Source: DASZGL01 sp035938875 (GTDB lineage: Bacteria > Chloroflexota > Dormibacteria > Aeolococcales > Aeolococcaceae). From it: a stretch of DNA of 9,855 bases. The stretch lies in NCBI GenBank assembly GCA_035938875.1, contig DASZGL010000120.1, forward strand, positions 1 through 9,855, read 5' to 3'. Position 1 is the first letter of the stretch. Every line of letters starts with the position of its first letter. The notes beneath the pieces were generated by a model. It had not been told where the DNA came from. It searched no databases and saw only the letters and a list, made by a program, of their open reading frames with translations. The translations under genes were made by a program, and so were the position numbers. Shown piece after piece: positions 1 through 5,747 of this stretch.

Positions 1-1
1 G

Positions 2-829
2 CTGCTGGAGCTCACCGGACCCAGGGTCCGCGCCGGGCTACGGTGGCGGCATCAGCAGCTCGAGCTGGACACCGGCGTCATCGCCCGCGCCCACGCCGCC
101 TTCGCAGCAGCGCTCACCGGCGGTCGACATCTGACGAGACCTGAGCTCGGCGAGATCCTGCGCGCCGCAGGGATCGAGGCCGACGGGCCGCGGCTGGCCC
201 ACCTGATTCTCTTGGCGGAGCTGGATCGGCTCATCGTCAGTGGGCGCCGCAAAGGAAAGGCGTTCACCTACGCGCTCTTCGAGGAGCGCGCGCCATCGAC
301 GTTGACGATGGAACGGACGGAGGCGCTTGTCGAGCTGGCACTGAGGTATTTCCGCAGTCACGGTCCGGCGCAGCTGCAGGACTTCGTGTGGTGGTCGGGC
401 CTGACCACGGGCGACGCACACGCCGGCATCGCACTCGCCGGCGACGCGCTGGAACGCCGCGTGGCCGGCGGTGCCGAGTACTGGCTCGATGCTCCGGACG
501 AGGCGCTTCCGAAAGCGTCATCAGTCGCCCACCTGCTGCCCAACTTCGACGAGTACACCGTCGCCTACCGCGACCGCTCTGCGCTCATAGACCCCAGTCG
601 ACCCTTCGACCCCGCCTTCTTCGCGCTCGGAGGTGTTATCTCTAACGTGCTCACCGTCGGCGGCCGGGTGGAGGGGCGCTGGCGCCGGACCACTGCCCGC
701 GGGCGGGTGTGCCTCGAGGTTGACCTGCTCCCCACCGCGAAGACGGTGCGGGAGGCGCTGATCGCGAAGGCCGGTCGCCGCATGGAGCGGTTCCTCGAGA
801 GCCCGATGGAGGTCGCGCTGCGCCACTAG
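2..829 (+). CDS. Winged-helix DNA-binding protein, AlkZ/YcaQ-like (HTH_42) family, 5' end missing
   Basis: The reading frame is open from the window edge to a TAG stop, giving 275 visible residues, so the true start lies outside. The TTG at 212 is in frame, but family-like sequence continues upstream of it (RWRHQQLELD onward), so it is not the start. Family signatures are WWSGLTTGDA in the middle winged helix and HLLPNFDEYTVAYRDRS in the C-terminal half, followed by a beta-rich end (GGVISNVLTVGGRVEGRW). Such signatures are typical of the winged-helix family PF06224, which includes the DNA glycosylases AlkZ and YcaQ that excise bulky or crosslinked bases. Most members of the family have no known activity. 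The N-terminal region that carries the catalytic QxQ/QxD motif in AlkZ/YcaQ is not in the window, so glycosylase activity cannot be judged. The family call is firm and the function is open. Confidence 0.85.
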   Translation: MLELTGPRVRAGLRWRHQQLELDTGVIARAHAAFAAALTGGRHLTRPELGEILRAAGIEADGPRLAHLILLAELDRLIVSGRRKGKAFTYALFEERAPSTLTMERTEALVELALRYFRSHGPAQLQDFVWWSGLTTGDAHAGIALAGDALERRVAGGAEYWLDAPDEALPKASSVAHLLPNFDEYTVAYRDRSALIDPSRPFDPAFFALGGVISNVLTVGGRVEGRWRRTTARGRVCLEVDLLPTAKTVREALIAKAGRRMERFLESPMEVALRH

Positions 830-847
830 CGGACCGCCGCGTCACAG

Positions 848-862
848 GCCGGCGCGACCGGC
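848..862 (+). terminator. Short GC hairpin after the HTH_42 gene
   Basis: GCCGG (848-852) and CCGGC (858-862) form a perfect 5-bp stem with a CGCGA loop, 18 nt after the stop at 829. Only TT follows, with no U tract, and the arsR -35 box begins at once (863). It could end transcription weakly or be chance in GC-rich DNA. Confidence 0.25.
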
Positions 863-892
863 TTGCGCACCGACCCTGAGCCGGCCTATAGT
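863..892 (+). promoter_or_regulatory. Predicted promoter of the arsR-SRPBCC operon
   Basis: A -35 box TTGCGC (863-868), an 18-bp spacer and a -10 box TATAGT (887-892) match the sigma-70/SigA consensus well. Seven bases separate the -10 box from A900 of an in-frame ATG, so the predicted transcription start falls on or next to the start codon. This implies a leaderless mRNA. The absence of any Shine-Dalgarno sequence agrees with that. Confidence 0.65.
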
Positions 893-912
893 GAACTATA
901 TGGTTCAGTGTA
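887..912 (+). promoter_or_regulatory. Putative ArsR operator dyad over the -10 box and start codon
   Basis: The core is an inverted repeat, TGAAC (892-896) - TATATG - GTTCA (903-907), with weaker symmetry extending to 887-912. It covers the -10 box, the predicted transcription start and the ATG. ArsR-type repressors bind such AT-containing dyads as dimers. The natural inference is autorepression of arsR and the SRPBCC gene by steric block of RNA polymerase. Confidence 0.55.
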
Positions 913-1241
913 GCCCTCCCCGGCTCGACGGGCCGTTTGCAGCCCTGTCCGACCCCACGCGTCGCGGCGTCCTCAAGCGGCTGGGTGGCGCCGACGCCTC
1001 GATCAGCGAGCTTGCCGCTAACTTCGCGATGACCCTCACGGGGATGAAGAAGCACGTGACCGTCCTCGAGAGAGCCGGACTGGTGACCACAGTGAAGGAG
1101 GGCCGGGTGCGGCGCTGCAGGCTGGGACCGCACCGGCTGGAGGACGCATCAGCCTGGATCGAGACCTACCGCCAGATGCTGGAGGCGCGCCTTGACAGGC
1201 TGGGCGAGTTCCTCGAGCGCACACATGGAGCCGAGCAATGA
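900..1241 (+). CDS. ArsR-family winged-helix transcriptional repressor
   Basis: From ATG 900 the protein has 113 residues; a GTG at 891 in the same frame would add MNY. ATG 900 is preferred because the predicted transcription start sits there and no ribosome binding site is present. The sequence is a compact winged helix: FAALSDPTRRGVLKRL (helix 1), SISELAANFAMTLTGMKKHVTVLERAGLV (helix-turn-helix and recognition helix), and VKEGRVRRCRLGP (beta wing), then a C-terminal dimerisation helix. No cysteine-rich metal site such as ELCVC is seen, so it is not a typical metal sensor. It belongs to the ArsR group that is paired with SRPBCC proteins. Its stop overlaps the start of the SRPBCC gene (ATGA at 1238-1241), showing co-translation. 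Likely role: dimeric repressor of its own two-gene operon. The ligand is unknown. Confidence 0.9.
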   Translation: MVQCSPPRLDGPFAALSDPTRRGVLKRLGGADASISELAANFAMTLTGMKKHVTVLERAGLVTTVKEGRVRRCRLGPHRLEDASAWIETYRQMLEARLDRLGEFLERTHGAEQ

Positions 1242-1729
1242 GCACGTCCACGAATCAGCCCGTCGGCACCGCGACGATCACCACCCCCACGGACCGCGAG
1301 GTCCGAGTGGAGCGGATCTTTAACGCACCCCGCGAGCTGGTCTGGCGAGCGTTCACCGACCCGGAGCTGGTCGCTCAATGGTGGGGTCGCGGCAACAAGC
1401 TGGTCATCGAGCGCATGGACGTCGAACGCGGCGGCCACTGGCGCTACGTCGAGCACGCCGCCGACGGCGTCCACGGTTTCGAAGGGCGGTACCGCGAAGT
1501 GACGCCACCGGAGCGCATCGTGCAGACCTTCGAGTGGGATGGGATGCCCGGCTACGTTGCGGTCACAACCGCGACTTTCGAGGATCTCGGCGACGGTCGC
1601 ACCAAGGTCATCAGCACATCCCTCTTCCACACCGTCGAGGAGCGCGACGGCATGCTGAGCTCGGGCATGGAGCATGGGCTGAACGAGAGTTACGCCGCGC
1701 TCGACAAACTGCTCGCAACGCTGGGTTGA
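1238..1729 (+). CDS. SRPBCC / AHSA1-like (Aha1 C-terminal domain) protein
   Basis: The 163-residue cytosolic protein is a single START-like helix-grip domain. Signatures are VERIFNAPRELVWRAFTDP near residue 25, then ELVAQWWG, the central GGHWRYV and GFEGRYREVTPPERIVQTFEW, and the C-terminal helix HGLNESYAALDKLL. This pattern is typical of the AHSA1-type SRPBCC family (PF08327), whose members have a deep hydrophobic cavity that binds small ligands. The partner and substrate are seldom known. A GGAG at 1227-1230 lies 7 nt before ATG, and the start overlaps the arsR stop by 4 nt, so the pair is translationally coupled. The arsR-SRPBCC pairing is very common in high-GC bacteria. A sensor or small-molecule-binding role under ArsR control is inference. 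No membrane segment or signal peptide is present. Confidence 0.9.
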   Translation: MSTSTNQPVGTATITTPTDREVRVERIFNAPRELVWRAFTDPELVAQWWGRGNKLVIERMDVERGGHWRYVEHAADGVHGFEGRYREVTPPERIVQTFEWDGMPGYVAVTTATFEDLGDGRTKVISTSLFHTVEERDGMLSSGMEHGLNESYAALDKLLATLG

Positions 1730-1739
1730 TGGCGACGTT

Positions 1740-1759
1740 CCGGACGGTGCCTTGTCCGG
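1740..1759. terminator. Hairpin between the convergent SRPBCC gene and ssrA
   Basis: CCGGAC (1740-1745) and GTCCGG (1754-1759) form a perfect 6-bp stem with an 8-nt loop. The hairpin stands 10 nt after the SRPBCC stop and 11 nt beyond the ssrA 3' end, so it could serve both strands. On the + strand it is followed by AGGAAAAG and on the - strand by AACGTC. Neither is a U tract, so termination would be of the U-less kind or assisted. Confidence 0.4.
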
Positions 1760-1770
1760 CAGGAAAAGTC

Positions 1771-2137
1771 TGGAGGCGCCGGGTATCGAACCCGGGTCCG
1801 AAGCCGCGTACCGCAGGACCTCTACGAGCGTAGTCCCGGTATTCATCTCACCGAGCGGCGCCCTGGGACCAGGCTCCGGACCGGCCAGCCTCGGTGGGTG
1901 TCCCGCCCGGCGCCGAGGCGCCACCGGGCGGCGAGGCCGCTGGTATTAGCGTCGGGTCCGTCTCCCGCGGTCGAGAAGCCGGTCGACGTCGGGCCTAAGC
2001 CCGAGCGTTTGCCCTTATTTACGCCGCGAGGGCGAGGGCAGGAGTGCTGTTCGCACTTGTATTGGTCCCGGTTTTACGAGCCCGGGGCTCGGCTCGCCAT
2101 CCTGTGACCCACGACCCCGTCGAAACCATACGCCCCC
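1771..2137 (-). ncRNA. ssrA: Transfer-messenger RNA (tmRNA, one-piece)
   Basis: This 367-nt RNA rescues ribosomes stalled on broken mRNAs and, with SmpB, adds a degradation tag. The 5' end GGGGGCG (from 2137) pairs over 7 bp with CGCCUCC at the 3' end. The third pair is G-U, the alanyl-tRNA synthetase identity signal. The T arm CCGGG-UUCGAUA-CCCGG precedes the discriminator A at 1771; CCA is not encoded (GAC follows). Near the 5' end GGUUUCGACGGGG is the conserved D-arm-like region. Pseudoknot PK1 is clear: CGAGC and GCUCG form the stem, and the intervening CCCGG pairs with CCGGG after GUAAAA (2067-2091). The tag frame follows at 2054-2019, then a UCGGGC-UUAG-GCCCGA hairpin starting the later pseudoknots. 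ssrA is convergent with the SRPBCC gene and divergent from hflX. smpB lies about 3.6 kb away on the same strand. Confidence 0.97.
2019..2054 (-). other. tmRNA tag reading frame (ANSTPALALAA-stop)
   Basis: Resume codon GCG is followed by AAC AGC ACT CCT GCC CTC GCC CTC GCG GCG TAA, encoding ANSTPALALAA. With the alanine carried by tmRNA itself the tag would be AANSTPALALAA. The LAA end is the ClpXP degron. The resume codon is placed by the A four bases upstream (CAAGU-GCG), as in other tmRNAs, and by the ALAA-stop in the same frame. Confidence 0.85.
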
Positions 2138-2150
2138 ATCGCCAATGGGG
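2134..2150 (-). promoter_or_regulatory. Hairpin across the 5' processing site of pre-tmRNA
   Basis: CCCCAT (2134-2139) and ATGGGG (2145-2150) are perfect inverted repeats with a 5-nt loop. In the - strand transcript the leader CCCCAU would pair with AUGGGG, whose four Gs are the first nucleotides of mature tmRNA. The hairpin therefore excludes the acceptor stem and spans the expected RNase P site. Whether it forms in vivo is unknown. Confidence 0.35.
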
Positions 2151-2192
2151 AGGCGGCTCGCGCGGAAGCTGCGTCCTTGATGTGCAACCAGC

Positions 2193-2198
2193 ATCCTA
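2193..2198 (-). promoter_or_regulatory. Candidate -10 box for ssrA
   Basis: TAGGAT on the - strand, inside GGGGGTAGGATGC, is the best TANNNT match upstream of ssrA. It would start transcription near 2186, leaving a leader of about 50 nt to be removed by RNase P. No convincing -35 box stands 16-18 bp upstream. A TTGCAC at 2187-2182 has no partner -10 box. Weak assignment. Confidence 0.25.
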
Positions 2199-2245
2199 CC
2201 CCCAAGGCGCGCAGACGATGCGCGGCGCCGATCGCGCCCTTCGCC

Positions 2246-2251
2246 TACGCT
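2246..2251 (+). promoter_or_regulatory. Candidate -10 box of hflX, leaderless type
   Basis: TACGCT lies 8 nt before the ATG at 2260, and no Shine-Dalgarno is present between them. The spacing matches a leaderless transcript starting at or next to the start codon, as proposed for arsR. No recognisable -35 box is seen 17-18 bp upstream. Confidence 0.35.
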
Positions 2252-2259
2252 GTGCGTTC

Positions 2260-3546
2260 ATGGCAGCGCAACCGGCTCCCGCTGTGTCCGGCGCCGACCC
2301 CGGAGTGGGCGACACCATCACCCGCGTCGTCGTCGTGGGCACCGCCGATCGAGCATCGCGGCGCGACCGCGCCGAGATCGAGCTGGACGAGCTCGAGGAG
2401 CTGGCACGCACCCTCGGCGCCGAGGTCGTCGAACGGCGCCTGGTCACCCTGCGCGAGCCGCACCCGGCGACCTACCTGCGCGAGGGCACGGTCGAATCGC
2501 TGGGATCGCGCCTCGGCGAGCTTGGTCGACCGGCGGTGCTGGTCAACGACGGGCTGACACCGCGCCAGCAACGCAACCTGCAGAGCGCGTGGAAGGTCTC
2601 GGTTCTCGACCGCACCGAGGTCATCCTCGCGATCTTCGCCAAGCGCGCACGCACCGCCGAGGGTCGCATCCAGATCGAGATGGCTCAGCTCGAGCACCTC
2701 CTGCCCCGCCTCGCCGGGGGATGGCGCCACCTCGAGCGGCAGCGCGGTGGCGTCGGGCTGCGTGGCGGTCCCGGTGAAACGCAGATCGAGGTCGACCGCC
2801 GGCTCGTCGGACAGCGTCTCAAGCGCCTCCGGGTGCGCCTGCGCGAGCTGGAACGCCGTCGCGGCGTGCAACGCCGCGCGCGTCTCGATGTGCCCCTGGC
2901 CACGTGTGCGCTGGTCGGCTACACCAACGCGGGCAAGTCGACGCTGCTCAACAAGCTGACCAACTCCGAGGTCTACGCCGACAACCGGCTCTTCGCAACG
3001 CTCGACCCCACGTCGCGGCTGTTGAGCCTCGCCTCGGCGCGGCGGGTGATCCTCACAGATACTGTCGGTTTCATCCAGAACCTGCCAACCGAGTTGGTCG
3101 AGTCGTTCGCCGCTACGCTCGAGGAGGTGCGCGCGGCGCGGATCCTCGCCGTCGTCGTCGACGCCTCACACCCCGACGCCGACGCGCAGCTGACCACGGT
3201 GCTGGAGACCCTGCTGCAGATGGAGTGCGATCAGCCGGCGATGCTGGTGCTGTCCAAGGCGGATCGCCTCAGTCGCGCCGAAATGGCCGAGGTCGCCCAG
3301 CGACTAGGCGACATCGCCGAGACGGAGCCGGTGGTCGTTTCCGCGAAGAAGGGAACCGGGCTTCGCGAACTGAAATCAGCGCTCGACGAGCTGGCGGCGC
3401 GGGTGGTTCCAGAGACGCGCGCCAATCGGCCGGTGATTCCCTCGACGGCACCCGAGGTGCTCGGAGGCGGCCTCGACACCGAGATCGCCGGCGACGAGAT
3501 GGAGATCGCCGCGGGCCCGGCGGCGCGGCGCCGCGCCGCCGGCTGA
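2260..3546 (+). CDS. hflX: HflX-type ribosome-splitting GTPase
   Basis: The 428-residue cytosolic protein matches the usual HflX length. It has an N-terminal HflX domain (about 20-200), with the hallmark GPGETQ at 170-175 followed by IEVDRR, and a coiled linker rich in arginine. The G domain follows: GYTNAGKST (G1, 220-228), DTVGFI (G3, 267-272), SKAD (G4 variant of NKxD, 332-335) and SAKKGTG (G5, 361-367). HflX binds the 50S E/P region and uses GTP to split stalled or stress-arrested 70S ribosomes. The frame is open far upstream to 2044, but that part is antisense to tmRNA and has no HflX similarity. ATG 2260 gives a normal N terminus (MAAQPAPAV...ITRVVVVG) and sits 8 nt after a -10-like box. 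The last residues (PAARRRAAG) are encoded by a perfect palindrome. It is divergent from ssrA with 122 bp between them. Confidence 0.95.
   Translation: MAAQPAPAVSGADPGVGDTITRVVVVGTADRASRRDRAEIELDELEELARTLGAEVVERRLVTLREPHPATYLREGTVESLGSRLGELGRPAVLVNDGLTPRQQRNLQSAWKVSVLDRTEVILAIFAKRARTAEGRIQIEMAQLEHLLPRLAGGWRHLERQRGGVGLRGGPGETQIEVDRRLVGQRLKRLRVRLRELERRRGVQRRARLDVPLATCALVGYTNAGKSTLLNKLTNSEVYADNRLFATLDPTSRLLSLASARRVILTDTVGFIQNLPTELVESFAATLEEVRAARILAVVVDASHPDADAQLTTVLETLLQMECDQPAMLVLSKADRLSRAEMAEVAQRLGDIAETEPVVVSAKKGTGLRELKSALDELAARVVPETRANRPVIPSTAPEVLGGGLDTEIAGDEMEIAAGPAARRRAAG
3517..3542. repeat. 26-bp perfect palindrome at the hflX stop codon
   Basis: The arm CCGGCGGCGCGGC (3517-3529) is followed directly by its reverse complement (3530-3542), ending one base before the TGA stop. 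All 26 positions are symmetric. As RNA it would fold into a very stable GC hairpin overlapping the end of hflX. No U tract follows, so it could act as a U-less terminator or a 3' stabiliser, or slow terminating ribosomes. Confidence 0.6.
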
Positions 3547-3624
3547 CACCGCCCAGCTCCGCCTGACGCCGGCTCGCGCCCACACGCAGCGCAACGCGCG
3601 CCCATTTCCGACCGTCCTTAGGTT

Positions 3625-3663
3625 GGGAAGGGGGATCGTGCCGTGGACTCGGGGCGCCTTCCC
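3625..3663 (+). promoter_or_regulatory. Possible stem in the leader of the secreted hydrolase gene
   Basis: GGGAAGG (3625-3631) is the reverse complement of CCTTCCC (3657-3663), giving a 7-bp stem with a 25-nt loop ending 9 nt before the Shine-Dalgarno. The promoter is not clear; a TAGGTT at 3619-3624 is the only nearby -10-like box. It could simply be a chance fold. Confidence 0.25.
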
Positions 3664-3672
3664 GCCCCGTTC

Positions 3673-3679
3673 GGAGGAG
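3673..3679 (+). promoter_or_regulatory. Strong Shine-Dalgarno site deciding the ATG at 3684
   Basis: GGAGGAG ends 4 nt before ATG 3684. It is the strongest ribosome binding site in the window, where most other starts have a weak site or none. It fixes the start of the signal peptide. Confidence 0.75.
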
Positions 3680-3683
3680 CCTC

Positions 3684-5747
3684 ATGCGCAGCCGTGCAAG
3701 GCTGGCGACCTGCGGTGTCGTCGTTGCGGTCCCCCTGCTGATCGCCGGTGCGGGCATCCCCGGCAATGCACGAGCGGCGACCCAATGGAAGCCCGACAAC
3801 CCCAGCTACGACGTCCTCGCGGTCAACGACATCCCGCTGACGATGAGCGACGGCGTGGTCCTGCGCGCCAATGTCGGCATCCCCGTGCCACCTGGTGCGA
3901 AGCAGCCGGATCCCAAGCTGCGTTTCCCCGTGCTCATCGAACAGACGCCGTACCGCAAGGACGGCGGGCTCTTCACCGTCGACCCGTTCTTCGTGCAGCG
4001 CGGTTACGCGATGGTCGTCGTCGACGTCCGCGGCACCGGTTCATCGCAGGGACAGTGGGAATCCTTCGGTGCGCGTGAGCAGCAGGATGGACCCGCGATC
4101 GTGCGCTGGGCCGCGCACCAGTCCTGGGCCAACGGCACCGCGGGACTGATGGGCGCGTCGTACCTCGCCATCAACCAGCTGCTCACCATGGAACAGCCCG
4201 ACGCACCTAGCGAGGTCAAGGCGATCTTCCCCGTCGTGCCCATGGGCGACGCCTATCGCGACGTCACCTACCACGGCGGCAACCTCGATGCGGCGTTCAT
4301 CCCACCGTGGCTCGGCCTGGTCACCGCGCTCGGCGCGCCGCCGGCCAATCAGGCGACGGACGGCAAGCCCGCCGACGCGGCCGGCGCCGGGCAGGTGCTC
4401 GCCGATCACGCCAAGGGAGCGGCCGCGTTCCAGGTGCCGCAGACAACCGGGGCGACCACCGGCGGTCCGCAGTCCTACGACGGCGACTTCTCCAGGGTGC
4501 GTTCGCCGATCTACCACATCAAGCGCGTGCACGTTCCCACCTTCATCGTCGGCGGCGAGTTCGACATCTTCCAACGCGCCGAGCCGATGCTCTATAACGC
4601 CCTCGACGTTCCCGCCAAACGTTTGATCATCGGTCCGTGGATCCACCTCGAGGGCAGCACGGCGAGCAGCCTGCCCGCCGACAACATCCCCGACCTCAAG
4701 ACGCTGCAGCTGCAGTGGTTCGACCAGTACCTCCGCGGCCAGGATGCCGGTGAGCAGAACGCGCCGCGTGTCCTGCAGTACGAGCTCAAGGGGGCGACCG
4801 GGAGTCATTTCGTCGCCTCGGCGTCGTATCCGCTCGACGGCATGCACGCGATCAACATGTTCCTCGGCGAAGGCAAGTCGGGATCAGCCACATCGCTGAA
4901 CGACGGCACGCTGGTGCCCGCGCCACCGTCATCGGCGGGCTCCGACCAGCTGCCCTACAACCCCACGGGGACAGGCTGCACGAGGACGACGTTCCAGTGG
5001 GGCGACGCCAGCGCCTCTATGGCGCCGAATGCGCCGGCCATTCCCTGCGAAAACGACGAGCGGCTCAACGAGGTGCAGGAGCTGACCTACACCACGCCGG
5101 TCCTCGATCAGCCGCTGACCATCAATGGACCGATCAACGTGCATCTCATAGCCGAATCGCCGCAGGGCCGCAACCTGACCTTCTCGGTCCACCTCACCGA
5201 CGTCGATGCATCGGGGCAGTCGACGCAGATCACCGCCGGCTGGCTGCTCGCCTCGCTGCGCCAGACAACCACATCACCGTTCACGCTGAAGGCCGACGGA
5301 CGGCTGCTGCGCGTCTTCCATCCCTTCACGCAGGACAGTGAGAAGACGCCGCCGGCGACGCCGACCGCGTACGACATCGAGGTGTTTCCCACCTTCGAGA
5401 CGTTCGCCAAAGGTCATCGCATCCGTCTCGACATCGGCACCGGCGACGCGCCGCACATGAGCCCCAGCGTCCCCCACCAGGCCGGCAGCCTTGGCGCCGT
5501 TTTCACCGTCGATCGCAATCCCGCCAACCCCAGCTACGTCACCCTCCCGGCCATCACCGGTAAGCAGCTCACCGTCCGCGCGGCCAGCAACGGCGACGCG
5601 ATCAATGTGGTTGCCGACTCGATCGGCAGCTCGCCGAACACGGGCGGCGACGCCGGCGCCGGGACGGGCGCCACCGCAATGGTGGCCCTATCACTGCTCA
5701 CGGCGTGCGCCGCAGCCGCGAGAGGCCGCAGACCTACCCGCGCATAG
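3684..5747 (+). CDS. Secreted CocE/NonD-family (S15 type) serine hydrolase with C-terminal surface-anchor-like tail
   Basis: This 687-residue protein has a Sec signal peptide (basic MRSRAR, hydrophobic core 10-24, likely cleavage after ARA at 31). The alpha/beta-hydrolase domain follows, with the S15 opening VLIEQTPYRKD, the oxyanion region VVDVRGTGSSQG, nucleophile Ser159 in MGASYLA, Asp294 in VGGEFD and His321 in GPWIH. All three triad residues are present. The last third is the jelly-roll domain of the CocE/X-Pro dipeptidyl-peptidase family (about 465-640, ELTYTTPVLDQPLTINGP and GHRIRLDI). Members hydrolyse esters, amides or acylated peptides; the substrate here is unknown. The end is unusual: SPNTGG (650-655), a mostly hydrophobic stretch (about 662-679) and RGRRPTRA. 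This layout resembles an LPXTG-like sorting signal but has Ser in place of Leu. Its stop overlaps the smpB stop region tail to tail by 14 bp. Confidence 0.92.
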   Translation: MRSRARLATCGVVVAVPLLIAGAGIPGNARAATQWKPDNPSYDVLAVNDIPLTMSDGVVLRANVGIPVPPGAKQPDPKLRFPVLIEQTPYRKDGGLFTVDPFFVQRGYAMVVVDVRGTGSSQGQWESFGAREQQDGPAIVRWAAHQSWANGTAGLMGASYLAINQLLTMEQPDAPSEVKAIFPVVPMGDAYRDVTYHGGNLDAAFIPPWLGLVTALGAPPANQATDGKPADAAGAGQVLADHAKGAAAFQVPQTTGATTGGPQSYDGDFSRVRSPIYHIKRVHVPTFIVGGEFDIFQRAEPMLYNALDVPAKRLIIGPWIHLEGSTASSLPADNIPDLKTLQLQWFDQYLRGQDAGEQNAPRVLQYELKGATGSHFVASASYPLDGMHAINMFLGEGKSGSATSLNDGTLVPAPPSSAGSDQLPYNPTGTGCTRTTFQWGDASASMAPNAPAIPCENDERLNEVQELTYTTPVLDQPLTINGPINVHLIAESPQGRNLTFSVHLTDVDASGQSTQITAGWLLASLRQTTTSPFTLKADGRLLRVFHPFTQDSEKTPPATPTAYDIEVFPTFETFAKGHRIRLDIGTGDAPHMSPSVPHQAGSLGAVFTVDRNPANPSYVTLPAITGKQLTVRAASNGDAINVVADSIGSSPNTGGDAGAGTGATAMVALSLLTACAAAARGRRPTRA

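Noticed and set aside
371..382. QLQD in the HTH_42 protein as the AlkZ QxQ catalytic motif
   Set aside because: It lies in the GPAxLxDFxxWSGL segment of the middle winged helix, whereas the catalytic motif of AlkZ/YcaQ is near the N terminus, outside this window.
1166..1924. 252-residue - strand frame over the SRPBCC gene and ssrA
   Set aside because: It is a shadow of the SRPBCC coding region and of tmRNA without recognisable domains.
1752..1949. 65-residue + strand frame containing APGIEPGS
   Set aside because: It is the reverse complement of the tmRNA T arm and acceptor stem. This peptide is a well-known artefact of reading tRNA-like sequences in antisense.
2044..2259. N-terminal extension of hflX in the open frame from 2044
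   Set aside because: It is antisense to the 5' part of tmRNA and crosses the intergenic region, has no similarity to HflX, and the protein has normal length from ATG 2260.
3684..5747. Metabolic or defence cluster around the secreted hydrolase
   Set aside because: Its neighbours are translation housekeeping genes on both sides, it has its own ribosome site, and no transporter, synthetase or defence gene is nearby.
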